64,000 bases of DNA from Picochlorum sp. 'celeri' (taxonomy: Eukaryota; Chlorophyta; Trebouxiophyceae): positions 1,054,001-1,118,000 of the forward strand of contig JAACMV010000007.1 in assembly GCA_010909725.1 (NCBI GenBank), read 5' to 3'. Positions 18,289-26,580 of the stretch are shown here, in pieces. Within the stretch, counting starts at the first letter, position 1. Every line of letters starts with the position of its first letter. The translations under genes and the position numbers were made by a program. The notes below the pieces were generated by a model. That model was not told the DNA's origin. It made no database searches and worked only from the letters and a program-made list of their open reading frames with translations.

Positions 18289-18854
18289 CTATCTACTCAA
18301 CTATTTTTTCATAATTATTACTAGTTTGACCCGTTTGGCAAATGCCAAACTCCATGGCCTTCGGCCATGGGTCTTTTGCAGGCATCGCTTCGCTCGCCTG
18401 TCTGGTCGGTCGCCCGAAGGGCTCCCTCTGTCGCTGCGCGGCTGTGTCGGTTACATGGAACGTTTACATAGTCATGATGCCGGTGTGCCGCCGAAGATCA
18501 TAAAAGAAGGCTGGTATCGCTTCGCTCTCCAGCCCAATCGCAGGCCTGGCGGCCTTGCAATAGAAAATATTATTATTACCGACTGGTAGCAATGATTAAT
18601 TGCCTAAAGATCAAAATGGGTCGTTGGTCGATGAATGCGAATCTTCACCGATCGAAAGCTTGCTTTGATCGGACGACGTTTCATTCACGTGCTCGTTGTA
18701 AGTCTCGACTGCTATCCTTTGACCGTGGTCGATGCCACCACGGCAGCATTACGTGACGATACTGGAAGGTCCAAACTGACGAAGTGGAGGTGTCGATATG
18801 GTTTGAAGACAGATCATTTGCTACTCGTGTTTTGACTGATGCAACAAAATAACC
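18289..18854. repeat. Intergenic cluster of GC-rich hairpins
   Basis: 566 bp between the bL19m start and the first copy of the duplicated gene. Successive inverted repeats are GTTTGGCA/TGCCAAAC (18329-18346) and CCATGGCC/GGCCATGG with a TTC loop (18352-18370). Further on come AGGC...GCCT around CGCTTCGCT (about 18383-18403), GCTGG...CCAGC around another CGCTTCGCT (about 18511-18535), CCGATC-AAAGC/GCTTT-GATCGG (about 18649-18674) and CCGTGGT/ACCACGG (about 18721-18741). The section is far richer in GC and CCGAAGG-type motifs than its surroundings and resembles organellar dispersed repeats. No coding potential is seen. Confidence 0.75.
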
Positions 18855-19280
18855 ATGGTGAAGACACCTCTCTCTTTTGAGGACATTGACTCGTCCCTGA
18901 TAAGCCTCACGGCACTGTCGAACGCTGCCTATTCCGCTCAGATGTTCTTCCTCCCCAAGCAACAGCACAAACTGTACTATGAGGATCATGTGAATGAATG
19001 TCCGCAATGGCAGCAATGGTGGGCTACCGGTTTGGCTATGAATACCGTGTCAGCGTTCAGTTTGACGCAAAGTTCATTGACCAAGGCACAGAAGAAGGTT
19101 GCTCTGAAAGCGTGCGGGGCGAATAATGCCCTTGCAGCTGGTATCATCGCAAAGCAAATGGCTGATGGTGATTTTAAAAAGCCAATTGGGTTTGCCACAA
19201 TCGGCTTCATTGGTCTCCAGTCTGTGGCATGCTTTGCCAGGGCATTCCGCAAGGATGATGATGATGATGGGGAGAAGTAA
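18855..19280 (+). CDS. Unknown four-helix membrane protein, copy A of a duplicated pair
   Basis: 141 aa, start MVKTPLSFEDIDS. Four hydrophobic or amphipathic stretches are apparent: SLISLTALSNAAYSAQMFFL, QWWATGLAMNTVSAFSLT, KACGANNALAAGIIA and IGFATIGFIGLQSVACFA. The tail is KDDDDDGEK. I do not recognise the family. The gene is about 91 percent identical in protein to copy B at 21188-21613 (13 differences, all but two in two patches). Similarity continues some 60 nt past the stop codon and starts abruptly just before the ATG (ACCATGG versus GCCATGG). There is no intron and no signal peptide. An internal-membrane or small carrier-like role is possible but only a guess. Confidence 0.75.
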   Translation: MVKTPLSFEDIDSSLISLTALSNAAYSAQMFFLPKQQHKLYYEDHVNECPQWQQWWATGLAMNTVSAFSLTQSSLTKAQKKVALKACGANNALAAGIIAKQMADGDFKKPIGFATIGFIGLQSVACFARAFRKDDDDDGEK

Positions 19281-19681
19281 TCCGATGCCAGCGTGCGTTT
19301 ATCGGTTGGGTTCATCGTCGCATAAATCTTTCTTGAAGTGGGATCCCTTGTGAGGCTCGTCTGGTGAAAAATTATGGAGAAGTTTTGGAGCAGTGGCGTT
19401 GTATGTTGCTACTGGCGAAGAATCTCCTTATGGATGCAATCTTTTTTTGCATGCAACAATGAGCCTTAGTAGCGTATACATACAATGCAATTATATTGAA
19501 TCTAATCGTGCCTTTTGCTTTGCGTATTCTCCTTTTTTGTTATTAGGCGATCGATTTCAACAGTGGTGTAATACTTTCAGAGTATGTGTCAGGTGATGAT
19601 GGCAATCCACCACACACACCGTTCCAGGTCTGCCATTCAACGCCAACTACCATCTGAAGCTATCTGACCACAACACTGCCA
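19281..19681. other. Convergent intergenic region, 401 bp
   Basis: Lies between the stop of copy A and the 3' end of the RNase T2-like gene. The first 60 nt resemble the sequence after copy B, which marks one end of the duplicated unit. I see nothing else in it. Confidence 0.6.
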
Positions 19682-21092
19682 TTACGTAAATACATGAGAG
19701 CTCCAGGTTGATCCGTGGATAATCACAATCGCAACACTGTATGCTACAATTAGCAATGTTTGCTTCACTGTTGTGGCAGACGACGTGTATAGAATACCAG
19801 ACCTTGATACACCATAGGGATTATATTGTTGGCATTCTTCACTGACATATCCACCGCTAGAAATGGTAGGGAGTGTCAGCATGCCATCGCATGATGCTTC
19901 ATTGGCCCCCAGGGGATCTCCATCTTTGCAGTCAACAATATCAAATGGGGGCTCCGAGTCGACACACACCTGGACGTAACGAAGCATCATGATTTCGGGA
20001 TTGCATCCAATCCAAGCTTTTTTTCCAACCACATTTGATACAGCATTCAGCAATGTATCTCTATCGACCTCCCTCTGGATGACAGAGGTACCATTGGTGA
20101 TGCCCATATCGTAAATGATCTTGTTCGGATTCACCAGAGTATATAATTTTACCATCATGTCAAAGTACTCGCCAACAGGCAGTCCCGTGCAGCTTCCCTC
20201 GGTAATATATACATCTTTCCACAAGTCTTCATTTTCGCCCGCAGAGTTTTCGAATATGCATTCCATTGCCCTTAGAGTGCTTTGAGAAAGCTGGTCTGTG
20301 ACTCTCAAATCCCTGGCTTCTTGTGAGTCCTCATCCATGCATTGGATATTTCTGGCTCCGTTTTCATCAAGTTGGACAGTCATTTCACTAATTGTGAATG
20401 CGTTGACTTGTTTGCTCTTTTCGCATCCAGAAAACCCATAACAAGATGCCGGATTCCAATCCATTCCCATCTGGAAGTCCAATATCTGTTGTATTGGTTC
20501 TGGTGCAGGCTCCAATGCTTGGCTTGGCTCTGGGATTATCGTAGAATTCATCTCTTGCTTCAGAGTACGTGAGCATCTACCGTGGCAACCGGGGACCGAT
20601 TCGAATTCTTGGATGCCTTTGATTACAGCATCAGCAAGTGACTGCATCATCCATAACACGGGGCTCTTTGATTCAGAAACTCTCTCATCGATATCGGTCA
20701 TGGTAACTTTGCATCCATTTGTTGTGCAAAATAGTAAACAAGAGGAAATATATATTTAGAAAACGTACAGATGATGTGCCTTGCAGCGCCCGTGCTGACA
20801 CTTTTTCAAGCCCAGTGCCTAGGACTATCACGACCGCAAGTCGGGCAAACGTAGACGCATGGACAAATTTCATACTGCTTTCCAGTGTCCTCGTAAAGAA
20901 TTCAAGATTTTTACTTTCGATGTCTCCTGAGTGCCATAGCACAAGATGAGTCTTTCCTACTACAAAGTCTCGAGATGACTCATCTCGATCAGTCTCATCA
21001 CAAATTCCCGCCGACCAAAGGACCTCATTCATCGGTTGACTAGGTGCGAGGTAGATGCACACGTGGAGTACAACACGCCATACGACACGCAT
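19682..21092 (-). CDS. Secreted RNase T2-fold protein lacking catalytic histidines
   Basis: Proposed exon 1 is 20769-21092 and exon 2 about 19682-20683, with an 85-nt intron whose acceptor is weak, so the junction is uncertain (441 aa). The start MRVVWRVVLHVCIYLAP looks like a signal peptide. An unrecognised domain follows (HLVLWHSGD...), then an RNase T2 fold: FQMGMDWNPASC matches the first strand, FTISEMTV replaces FTIHGLWP (CAS I), and LWKDVYITEGSCTG replaces FWKHEWEKHGTC (CAS II). Then come YFDMMVKLY, RYVQVCVDSEPPFDIVDC and conserved cysteines. Both catalytic His positions and the supporting Glu/Lys/His are lost, so RNase activity is not expected. A C-terminal hydrophobic stretch (LLIVAYSVAIVII) suggests a membrane or GPI anchor. 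It sits between the two duplicated genes. Confidence 0.72.
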
Positions 21093-21187
21093 TCCTCAGA
21101 GCTTGGACACGACTCCATCTTCTCAGATTGTTCGTTTTCGAATATGTTTTGTAATCACTGTATCTTTTTAAGGATCATACGATAGCC

Positions 21188-21613
21188 ATGGTGAAGACAC
21201 CTCTCTCTTTTGAGGACATTGACTCATCCCTGATAAGCCTTGCAGGTCTAACGAACGCTGCCTATTCGGCGCAGATGTTCCTCCTCCCCAAGCAACAGCA
21301 CAAACTGTACTATGAGGATCATGTAAATGAATGTCCCCAATGGCAGCAATGGTGGGCGACGGGTTTGGCTATGAATACCGTGTCAGCGTTCAGTTTGACG
21401 CAAAGTTCATTGACCAAGGCTCAGAAAAAGACTGTTCTGAAAGCTTGCGGGACAAATTATGCCATAGCTAGTGGAGTTATTGCAAAGCAAATGGCTGATG
21501 GTGACTTTAAAAAGCCAGTTGGGTTTGCCACAATCGGCTTCATTGGTCTCCAGTCTGTGGCATGCTTTGCCAGGGCATTCCGCAAGGATGATGATGAGGA
21601 TGGGGAGAAGTAA
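21188..21613 (+). CDS. Unknown four-helix membrane protein, copy B of a duplicated pair
   Basis: 141 aa, paralogue of the gene at 18855-19280, same strand, 2.33 kb downstream. Amino-acid differences cluster at residues 19-32 and 82-96. The 49 residues between (KQQHKLYYEDHVNEC through SLTKAQKK) are identical, and a run of some 58 nt in this block is identical at the DNA level, which suggests recent duplication with partial gene conversion. The start is only 95 bp from the divergent start of the RNase T2-like gene. The function is unknown. Confidence 0.75.
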   Translation: MVKTPLSFEDIDSSLISLAGLTNAAYSAQMFLLPKQQHKLYYEDHVNECPQWQQWWATGLAMNTVSAFSLTQSSLTKAQKKTVLKACGTNYAIASGVIAKQMADGDFKKPVGFATIGFIGLQSVACFARAFRKDDDEDGEK

Positions 21614-22018
21614 TCCAACGTCAGCGTACACTAATCGATTAGGTTCACCATCAAGTCTTACTGCAGGCAATGCCATGGATACCACGAGGTCTGCAGCCCC
21701 ATGTGTTCCATAATCCTGATCACGCCTGTTTTCTATCACATTGGTCTAATCTAATACAAACACATCCATCATACCTTTTTGTTATTGTTCTATGTCTATG
21801 TAGAATTGTAAAGCATACTATGTGTTGAAACCAGCAAACCTTGCCCTTGATCAAGGCCCCCCCCAAATGATCATGTGTACACACATGTTGTTGCCATATG
21901 GCAAGGCCCCAGATCTGGGTGTGGGTCAACTGTTGTCATCGATCAAGATTGCCATATGCATGAATATCAAACCCCATAGGATTCATTCAACATTTAAACG
22001 TATTTGATCATTCTGATA
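21614..22018. other. Intergenic region, 405 bp
   Basis: Between copy B and fumarase. The beginning retains homology to the 3' flank of copy A. The remainder, with a CCCCCCC run near 21860, shows no gene and presumably carries the fumarase promoter. Confidence 0.5.
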
Positions 22019-23569
22019 ATGTCATTCGCTGCTGTAGCAGTGCGTAATCGATCAAGAGGGGGTGGCTCATCGCTGTTGCAACTTAGAGGTGGGTTTGGTA
22101 CATTTTGGTCATGATGCTTCCTCTCCTTGGCTCATACGATCTATTGTATAGGTTATTTTCAAAGAACAATGTCGACGACGAGAACAGAGTACGATACCTT
22201 TGGGCCTTTGGAGGTTCCTTCGGACAAGTATTGGGGGGCTCAGACACAGCGTTCTACGATGAATTTCAAGATTGGTGGTCCGACGGAGAGGATGCCAGAG
22301 CCAGTGATCAAGGCATTTGGGGTGTTGAAGGGTGCAGCAGCACAAGTGAACATGGATTTGGGTGTGCTTGATCCAAAGATTGGCAAAGCCATTGTGTCTG
22401 CTGCGGCAGAGGTGGCTGAGGGTAAGCTGATGGATCATTTTCCGTTGGTTGTGTGGCAGACTGGAAGTGGTACTCAGTCCAATATGAATGCAAATGAGGT
22501 TATTGCGAATCGTGCCATTGAAATACTGGGGGGCACCTTGGGTGACAAGAGTGTTGTCCATCCAAATGATCATGTGAACAAGGGAGCTAGTTCAAATGAC
22601 ACATTCCCAACAGTGATGCATATTTCCGCCGTGGTTGAGATACAAGAGAAGCTTTTACCAGCGATGAAGAAACTCCATGATGCCTTGAAAGCCAAATCAG
22701 AGGAATTCAAGGATATTATCAAGATTGGGAGGACACATACAATGGATGCCACACCGTTGACCCTTGGACAGGAGTTCAGTGGATACGCGACCCAAATGGA
22801 ATATGGCATCGAGCGTGTGGAGAGAGCGCTGCCTCATCTTCTCATGCTTGCTCAAGGAGGTACTGCAGTGGGAACAGGGCTGAATTCCAAGATAGGTTTT
22901 GCAGAAGCTGTGGCAGCAAAGGTTGCTGAGATGACTGGATATCCTTTCATCACTGCTCCAAATAAGTTTGAGGCATTGGCTGCTCATGATGCGGTGGTTG
23001 ACATGGGAGGATCATTGAATACAGTGGCAGTGTCACTCATGAAAATTGGCAATGATATTCGCTTCCTTGGTTCAGGTCCAAGATGTGGGCTCGGAGAACT
23101 GGCTCTTCCAGAGAATGAGCCTGGATCCTCGATCATGCCTGGAAAGGTGAATCCAACGCAATGCGAGGCTCTCACCATGGTGTGTGCACAGGTTATGGGC
23201 AATTGTTCTGCCATGTCCATTGGGGGCTCCAATGGGCATTTTGAATTGAACGTGTTCAAGCCCATGCTGATTGCGAATTTACTCAAATCAACTCGACTTA
23301 TTGCGGACGCATGTGATTCATTCACAGACCACTGTGTCGCTGGAATCAAAGCAAACACAGACAGAATTGAAAAGCTCTTGCACGAGTCCCTCATGTTGGT
23401 GACCGCATTGAATCCCCACATTGGGTACGACAAGGCAGCAAGTATTGCCAAGAAAGCACACAAGGAGGGAACCACTCTCAAAGAGGCTGCGCTTGCTCTT
23501 GGTCATTGCACAGAAGAAGAGTTTGCTGCGTGGGTTCGACCACAGGATATGATTGCCCCAAAACAGTAA
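22019..23569 (+). CDS. FUM1: Fumarate hydratase, class II, mitochondrial
   Basis: Reversible hydration of fumarate to malate in the TCA cycle. Exon 1 (22019-22088) encodes [23 protein letters not shown], an amphipathic Arg-rich mitochondrial presequence. A 63-nt phase-1 intron (GTGGGT...TATAG) joins it to exon 2 (22152-23569), total 495 aa. Active-site regions are [55 protein letters not shown] and the fumarase/aspartase signature [15 protein letters not shown]. The iron-sulphur-free class II type is the normal mitochondrial enzyme. Its stop codon lies 5 bp from the stop of FAM32A on the other strand, and TTACATGTAA spans the junction. Confidence 0.95.
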
Positions 23570-23574
23570 TATCT

Positions 23575-23925
23575 TTACATGTAACTATACGACACCCGTG
23601 GGATATCATGATGTTCTGTAAGAGTGGCCAATTTGTCATTTAATTCTTTGATTCTTTCCCTATGACTCTTTGAAGCAGCCTTCTGAGCCCTCTGCTTCTC
23701 ATACTTGCTCATATGGGCTTCTCTCCTCTTCTCAGCTTCCGTCCTAGTATCTTTCAATGTTTCCTGCTTTTCATCAGTATCTACTTGATGTGTTGGACTA
23801 TCAACCAGCGTCTCCTCCTCTGTTGGAAGGGCGGCCTCGGCTTTGCTCTTCTTCTTCCTCTTCTTCTTTTTCAGCTCGACCCCTCCCTTCAACTTGAGCT
23901 TCCCTCCGGTGAACGCCGTTGGCAT
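23575..23925 (-). CDS. FAM32A: FAM32A-like spliceosome-associated protein
   Basis: 116 aa from the first ATG. The N-terminus has GGKLKLKGGVELKKKKRKKK, as in FAM32A, whose Lys-rich N-terminal tail reaches the human spliceosome active site at the C* stage and promotes exon ligation. The middle is acidic and variable. The C-terminus matches the family: TEAEKRREAHMSKYEKQR, KAASKSHRERIKELNDKLATL and TEHHDIPRVS. The ATG-TAA ending itself forms a TGTAA motif. The gene starts 27 bp after the stop of the same-strand OST4 gene and ends 5 bp from the fumarase stop. The whole 3' UTR must therefore overlap fumarase coding sequence. Confidence 0.88.
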   Translation of the reverse strand: MPTAFTGGKLKLKGGVELKKKKRKKKSKAEAALPTEEETLVDSPTHQVDTDEKQETLKDTRTEAEKRREAHMSKYEKQRAQKAASKSHRERIKELNDKLATLTEHHDIPRVSYSYM

Positions 23926-23952
23926 ATTTATTTCTTTCAATATCTAATGTTA

Positions 23953-24154
23953 TTATGCGTTTTTCTTCTCCAAAATCTGCTCACTCGGGGCTGCAATGGC
24001 GACGTGATACAAAACAAGGAGAGCAATCACGGCAAAACTCAGCAAGTTCTGCGGCAATATATGGCATTAGCAGTGCTCATACGTATCATATAAAGTACAA
24101 ATCTGCAAAACATACCGCAAATTTCCCAAGCTGGTCTTCGGTCAACTCAATCAT
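23953..24154 (-). CDS. OST4: Oligosaccharyltransferase subunit OST4 (44-aa mini-protein)
   Basis: Joining 24116-24154 (MIELTEDQLGKFA) to 23953-24048 (NLLSFAVIALLVLYH...) across a 67-nt phase-0 intron (GTATGT...CCGCAG) gives a 44-residue single-pass membrane protein. The pattern of a short polar start, DQLGKFANLL, one helix ending VLYH and a short charged tail is that of OST4. OST4 holds STT3 and OST3/6 together in the ER N-glycosylation complex. The Asn at the splice junction corresponds to the conserved FAN motif. The gene is too short for ordinary open-frame detection. The same strand and the 27-bp spacing to FAM32A suggest very tight packing. Confidence 0.85.
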
Positions 24155-24704
24155 GAGTATTTTCGCTTCTCTTCGAACAGAGCCTCACAAGACGGGTCTA
24201 CTACTGCCTCTAGAATCCCACAAATGAGACTTTACTTTTCAATGCTTCAATCCAGGTGTACAGTTGCTATGATGAGTACCCTTGTTGACATTGCCTGGAT
24301 TTGTCTTGCACAGAATCCAGTGTGCCCATCAACAAGGATGGTTGATGGGAGATCTGATGATTCATGCCTTCCCCATCAAACCTAGTCATGGATGGGATGC
24401 TCATGTTGTGATTGGCGGTGGCTGCCAGTCGCCTATACACAGACGTCTCACCTCTCCACGAGGTATTCTTAATCAATAGACGGTACGTATTTACATATAG
24501 AACCAATTGAAACAGATGGATCGCCAGATAAGCCCATAGAGATGGTGGCGTTTGTTTGCTCGACAGCCGCCTACTCTCCCGTGGAGTCGAAGAACTTCCT
24601 GGCACCTGGTCGACTGATGCGGTATACAACAGCGGTCTGATTCTTATAGCTTATTTTATTGTTTTGTAGGTGTCTGTATTAGAATTAGATAAACTACTGA
24701 CGCC
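24155..24704. other. Divergent intergenic region, 550 bp
   Basis: Between OST4 (minus) and RPS13 (plus). It contains a small inverted repeat CCCATCAAC/GTTGATGGG (about 24326-24350) and a possible 5'-UTR intron end (TTTTGTAG at 24662-24669) just ahead of the RPS13 start. No gene is supported. Confidence 0.5.
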
Positions 24705-25293
24705 ATGGGTCGCATGTATGGAAAGGGAAAAGGGTTGAGCCGCTCCGCTCTCCCTTACAAGCGCAGTGCTCCTTCTTGGTTGAAGATTTCTTCCACAGAG
24801 GTATGTAGAAATAATTTAGTGGGTCAGCAGCAGCCTTGCTCGCGCTATGACGAGTGATGGCGAGTCATCCTCCGTCGAGTCGGCGGTGTTGAAAATACTC
24901 TTGCTTACATTCGCGATTGATTGGTTGCAGGTGTCTGATATGATTGTGAAAATGGCTAAAAAGGGAATGACTCCTTCCCAGATTGGTGTCATTCTTCGTG
25001 ACCAGCACGGAGTTGCTCAGGTCCGCTCTGTCACTGGAAACAAGATTCTCCGTATTCTCAAGGGGCTCGGACAGGCACCAGAGCTTCCAGAGGATCTTTA
25101 CTTCTTGATTAAGAAGGCTGTAGGTATGCGTAAGCATCTTGAGGCTAACAGAGCTGATAGGGATGGAAAGTTCCATCTCATTCTGGTGGAATCCCGCATT
25201 CATAGACTGGCACGTTACTATAAAAAGGCAAAGAAGCTTCCACCAAACTGGAAGTATGAGTCTGCCACTGCCAGCGCACTTGTACAGGGTTAA
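24705..25293 (+). CDS. RPS13: 40S ribosomal protein S13 (uS15)
   Basis: Exon 1 (24705-24800) encodes [18 protein letters not shown] and onward. A 130-nt phase-0 intron (GTATGT...TTGCAG) leads to exon 2 (24931-25293), total 152 aa, the usual size. Conserved blocks are [48 protein letters not shown] and [18 protein letters not shown]. It is a component of the small subunit platform that contacts 18S rRNA. A TGTAA lies 33 nt after the stop (25326-25330). Confidence 0.96.
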
Positions 25294-25338
25294 ATATTAA
25301 TCAATATATATGATATTGTTGTTGGTGTAACAACCATT

Positions 25339-26184
25339 TTACACAGCCAAGGTGTCGAGGACATAGTGGCAGCATACACATGTTATCAATACACCCATGC
25401 AATCCATAATAACTTGTATGCTGGTTCCTGCATTGGCAGGATCTAATTTCGCCCGTGCGAGGCCAAACGGCAACAATGTGCCAACGACAACTGATGTGCA
25501 CACAATGAGGAAGAGTGACAGAGCAATTGCACTCGCATTACGTACATCTCCATTCGTTAAGTATACACGGATCCAGCCTGCTGCAGACAGACTTATACCT
25601 AGGATAAAAGCAACGCTGATTTGTTGTTGCAGCACATGGGTGAGTGAATCCAGCGTGGGTGCAATGGACCCTGTTGCCATGCCTCTAATAACTTTGATGG
25701 CACTTTGATTCCCTGCGTTGCCCCCGGCTCCAACCAACATTGTTAAAAACAGTGTCACAACCAAATGTTCTTTGATTAGTTCTTGATACGAATCGAGCAC
25801 AAACGATGATGAGGATTGTAAAATGAGCAACCCAACAAGCCACTTGCCCCTGTCATACGCCTCCCCGATGGGGCTTTTCATTGGGCTTTCTGTCACTACT
25901 GCCGCATCTCTCTGATAACTACTACTATTCTTTTCTATATCGATCGGAGAATCCTCTCCAAATGATGTCGTGCACAAGTCCAACGTTGGGTCTCCTGTCT
26001 CACATCTTTCACTTTGAGAGCTCTCCCACTCATCCAAACTCGCTCGTTCATCTCTGCCCTCACCACGTACAGATGCATAGACTTTATCCGCATGCTTTCC
26101 ATCCCTCCATCGAGGCAACTGTCTTACATGAAGGCTTGGACGACCCTGTGCATAGAAATCGTTCCGGTAGTGAAACACAACCAT
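25339..26184 (-). CDS. MgtE/SLC41-type divalent cation transporter, single MgtE domain
   Basis: 281 aa. The first 110 residues are hydrophilic and Ser/Asp/Glu-rich with no CBS domain. The C-terminal 165 residues form one MgtE integral-membrane domain of about five helices. KWLVGLLILQSSSSFVLDSY starts it, and the pore motif VGAGGNAGNQSAIKVIRG matches the GGNAGxQ signature of Mg2+ channels and transporters. The last helices contain AKLDPANAGTSIQVIMDC, where the conserved DPA motif holds the metal-site Asp. Bacterial MgtE works as a dimer of such domains. No organelle signal is obvious. An upstream exon cannot be excluded. Confidence 0.85.
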   Translation of the reverse strand: MVVFHYRNDFYAQGRPSLHVRQLPRWRDGKHADKVYASVRGEGRDERASLDEWESSQSERCETGDPTLDLCTTSFGEDSPIDIEKNSSSYQRDAAVVTESPMKSPIGEAYDRGKWLVGLLILQSSSSFVLDSYQELIKEHLVVTLFLTMLVGAGGNAGNQSAIKVIRGMATGSIAPTLDSLTHVLQQQISVAFILGISLSAAGWIRVYLTNGDVRNASAIALSLFLIVCTSVVVGTLLPFGLARAKLDPANAGTSIQVIMDCMGVLITCVCCHYVLDTLAV

Positions 26185-26580
26185 GTATGTTAGAGCCGAT
26201 TGATGCCTTTCTCTGACTCATACATTATTTTTTCCTCATTCATAGAGGCTCATATCGTGACCGAATCATCATGTGGTGATTCTCCATCAAATTATATCTA
26301 TATCTATCGTACGGAATTAAAAATGCTAAAACCTCCTGGGTGTGTGCTACGATTCTTCATGGTTGTCATCAAGAACCCACCAATGCATAGGCAAAAATTA
26401 TTGACAGGATTTCATTGTATCAATCACTATATCATAGTGATACAAGGCTGTACTGTTGCGTGACGACATGCCATGCATGGCGACCCTGACCATCTCTCCA
26501 CAGACCTCAACTATCCAAATGCATCATTAATTTAAGAATATTAGGACCATAGACTACAGTCATAGACAAAAAGATAGATA
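26185..26580. other. Divergent intergenic region, 396 bp
   Basis: Separates the transporter (minus) from UTP7 (plus). AT-rich; it includes a TATATCTATATCTAT stretch near 26300. No gene is seen. Confidence 0.5.

Noticed and set aside
19682..20701. RNase T2 pseudogene
   Set aside because: The frame is fully open, structural cysteines are kept and a signal peptide and anchor are present; a pseudoenzyme fits better.
24320..24450. C/D-box-like motifs (TGATGA, CTGA) suggesting a snoRNA
   Set aside because: Boxes occur by chance at this frequency, spacing and terminal stem are poor, and I could not identify a guide target.
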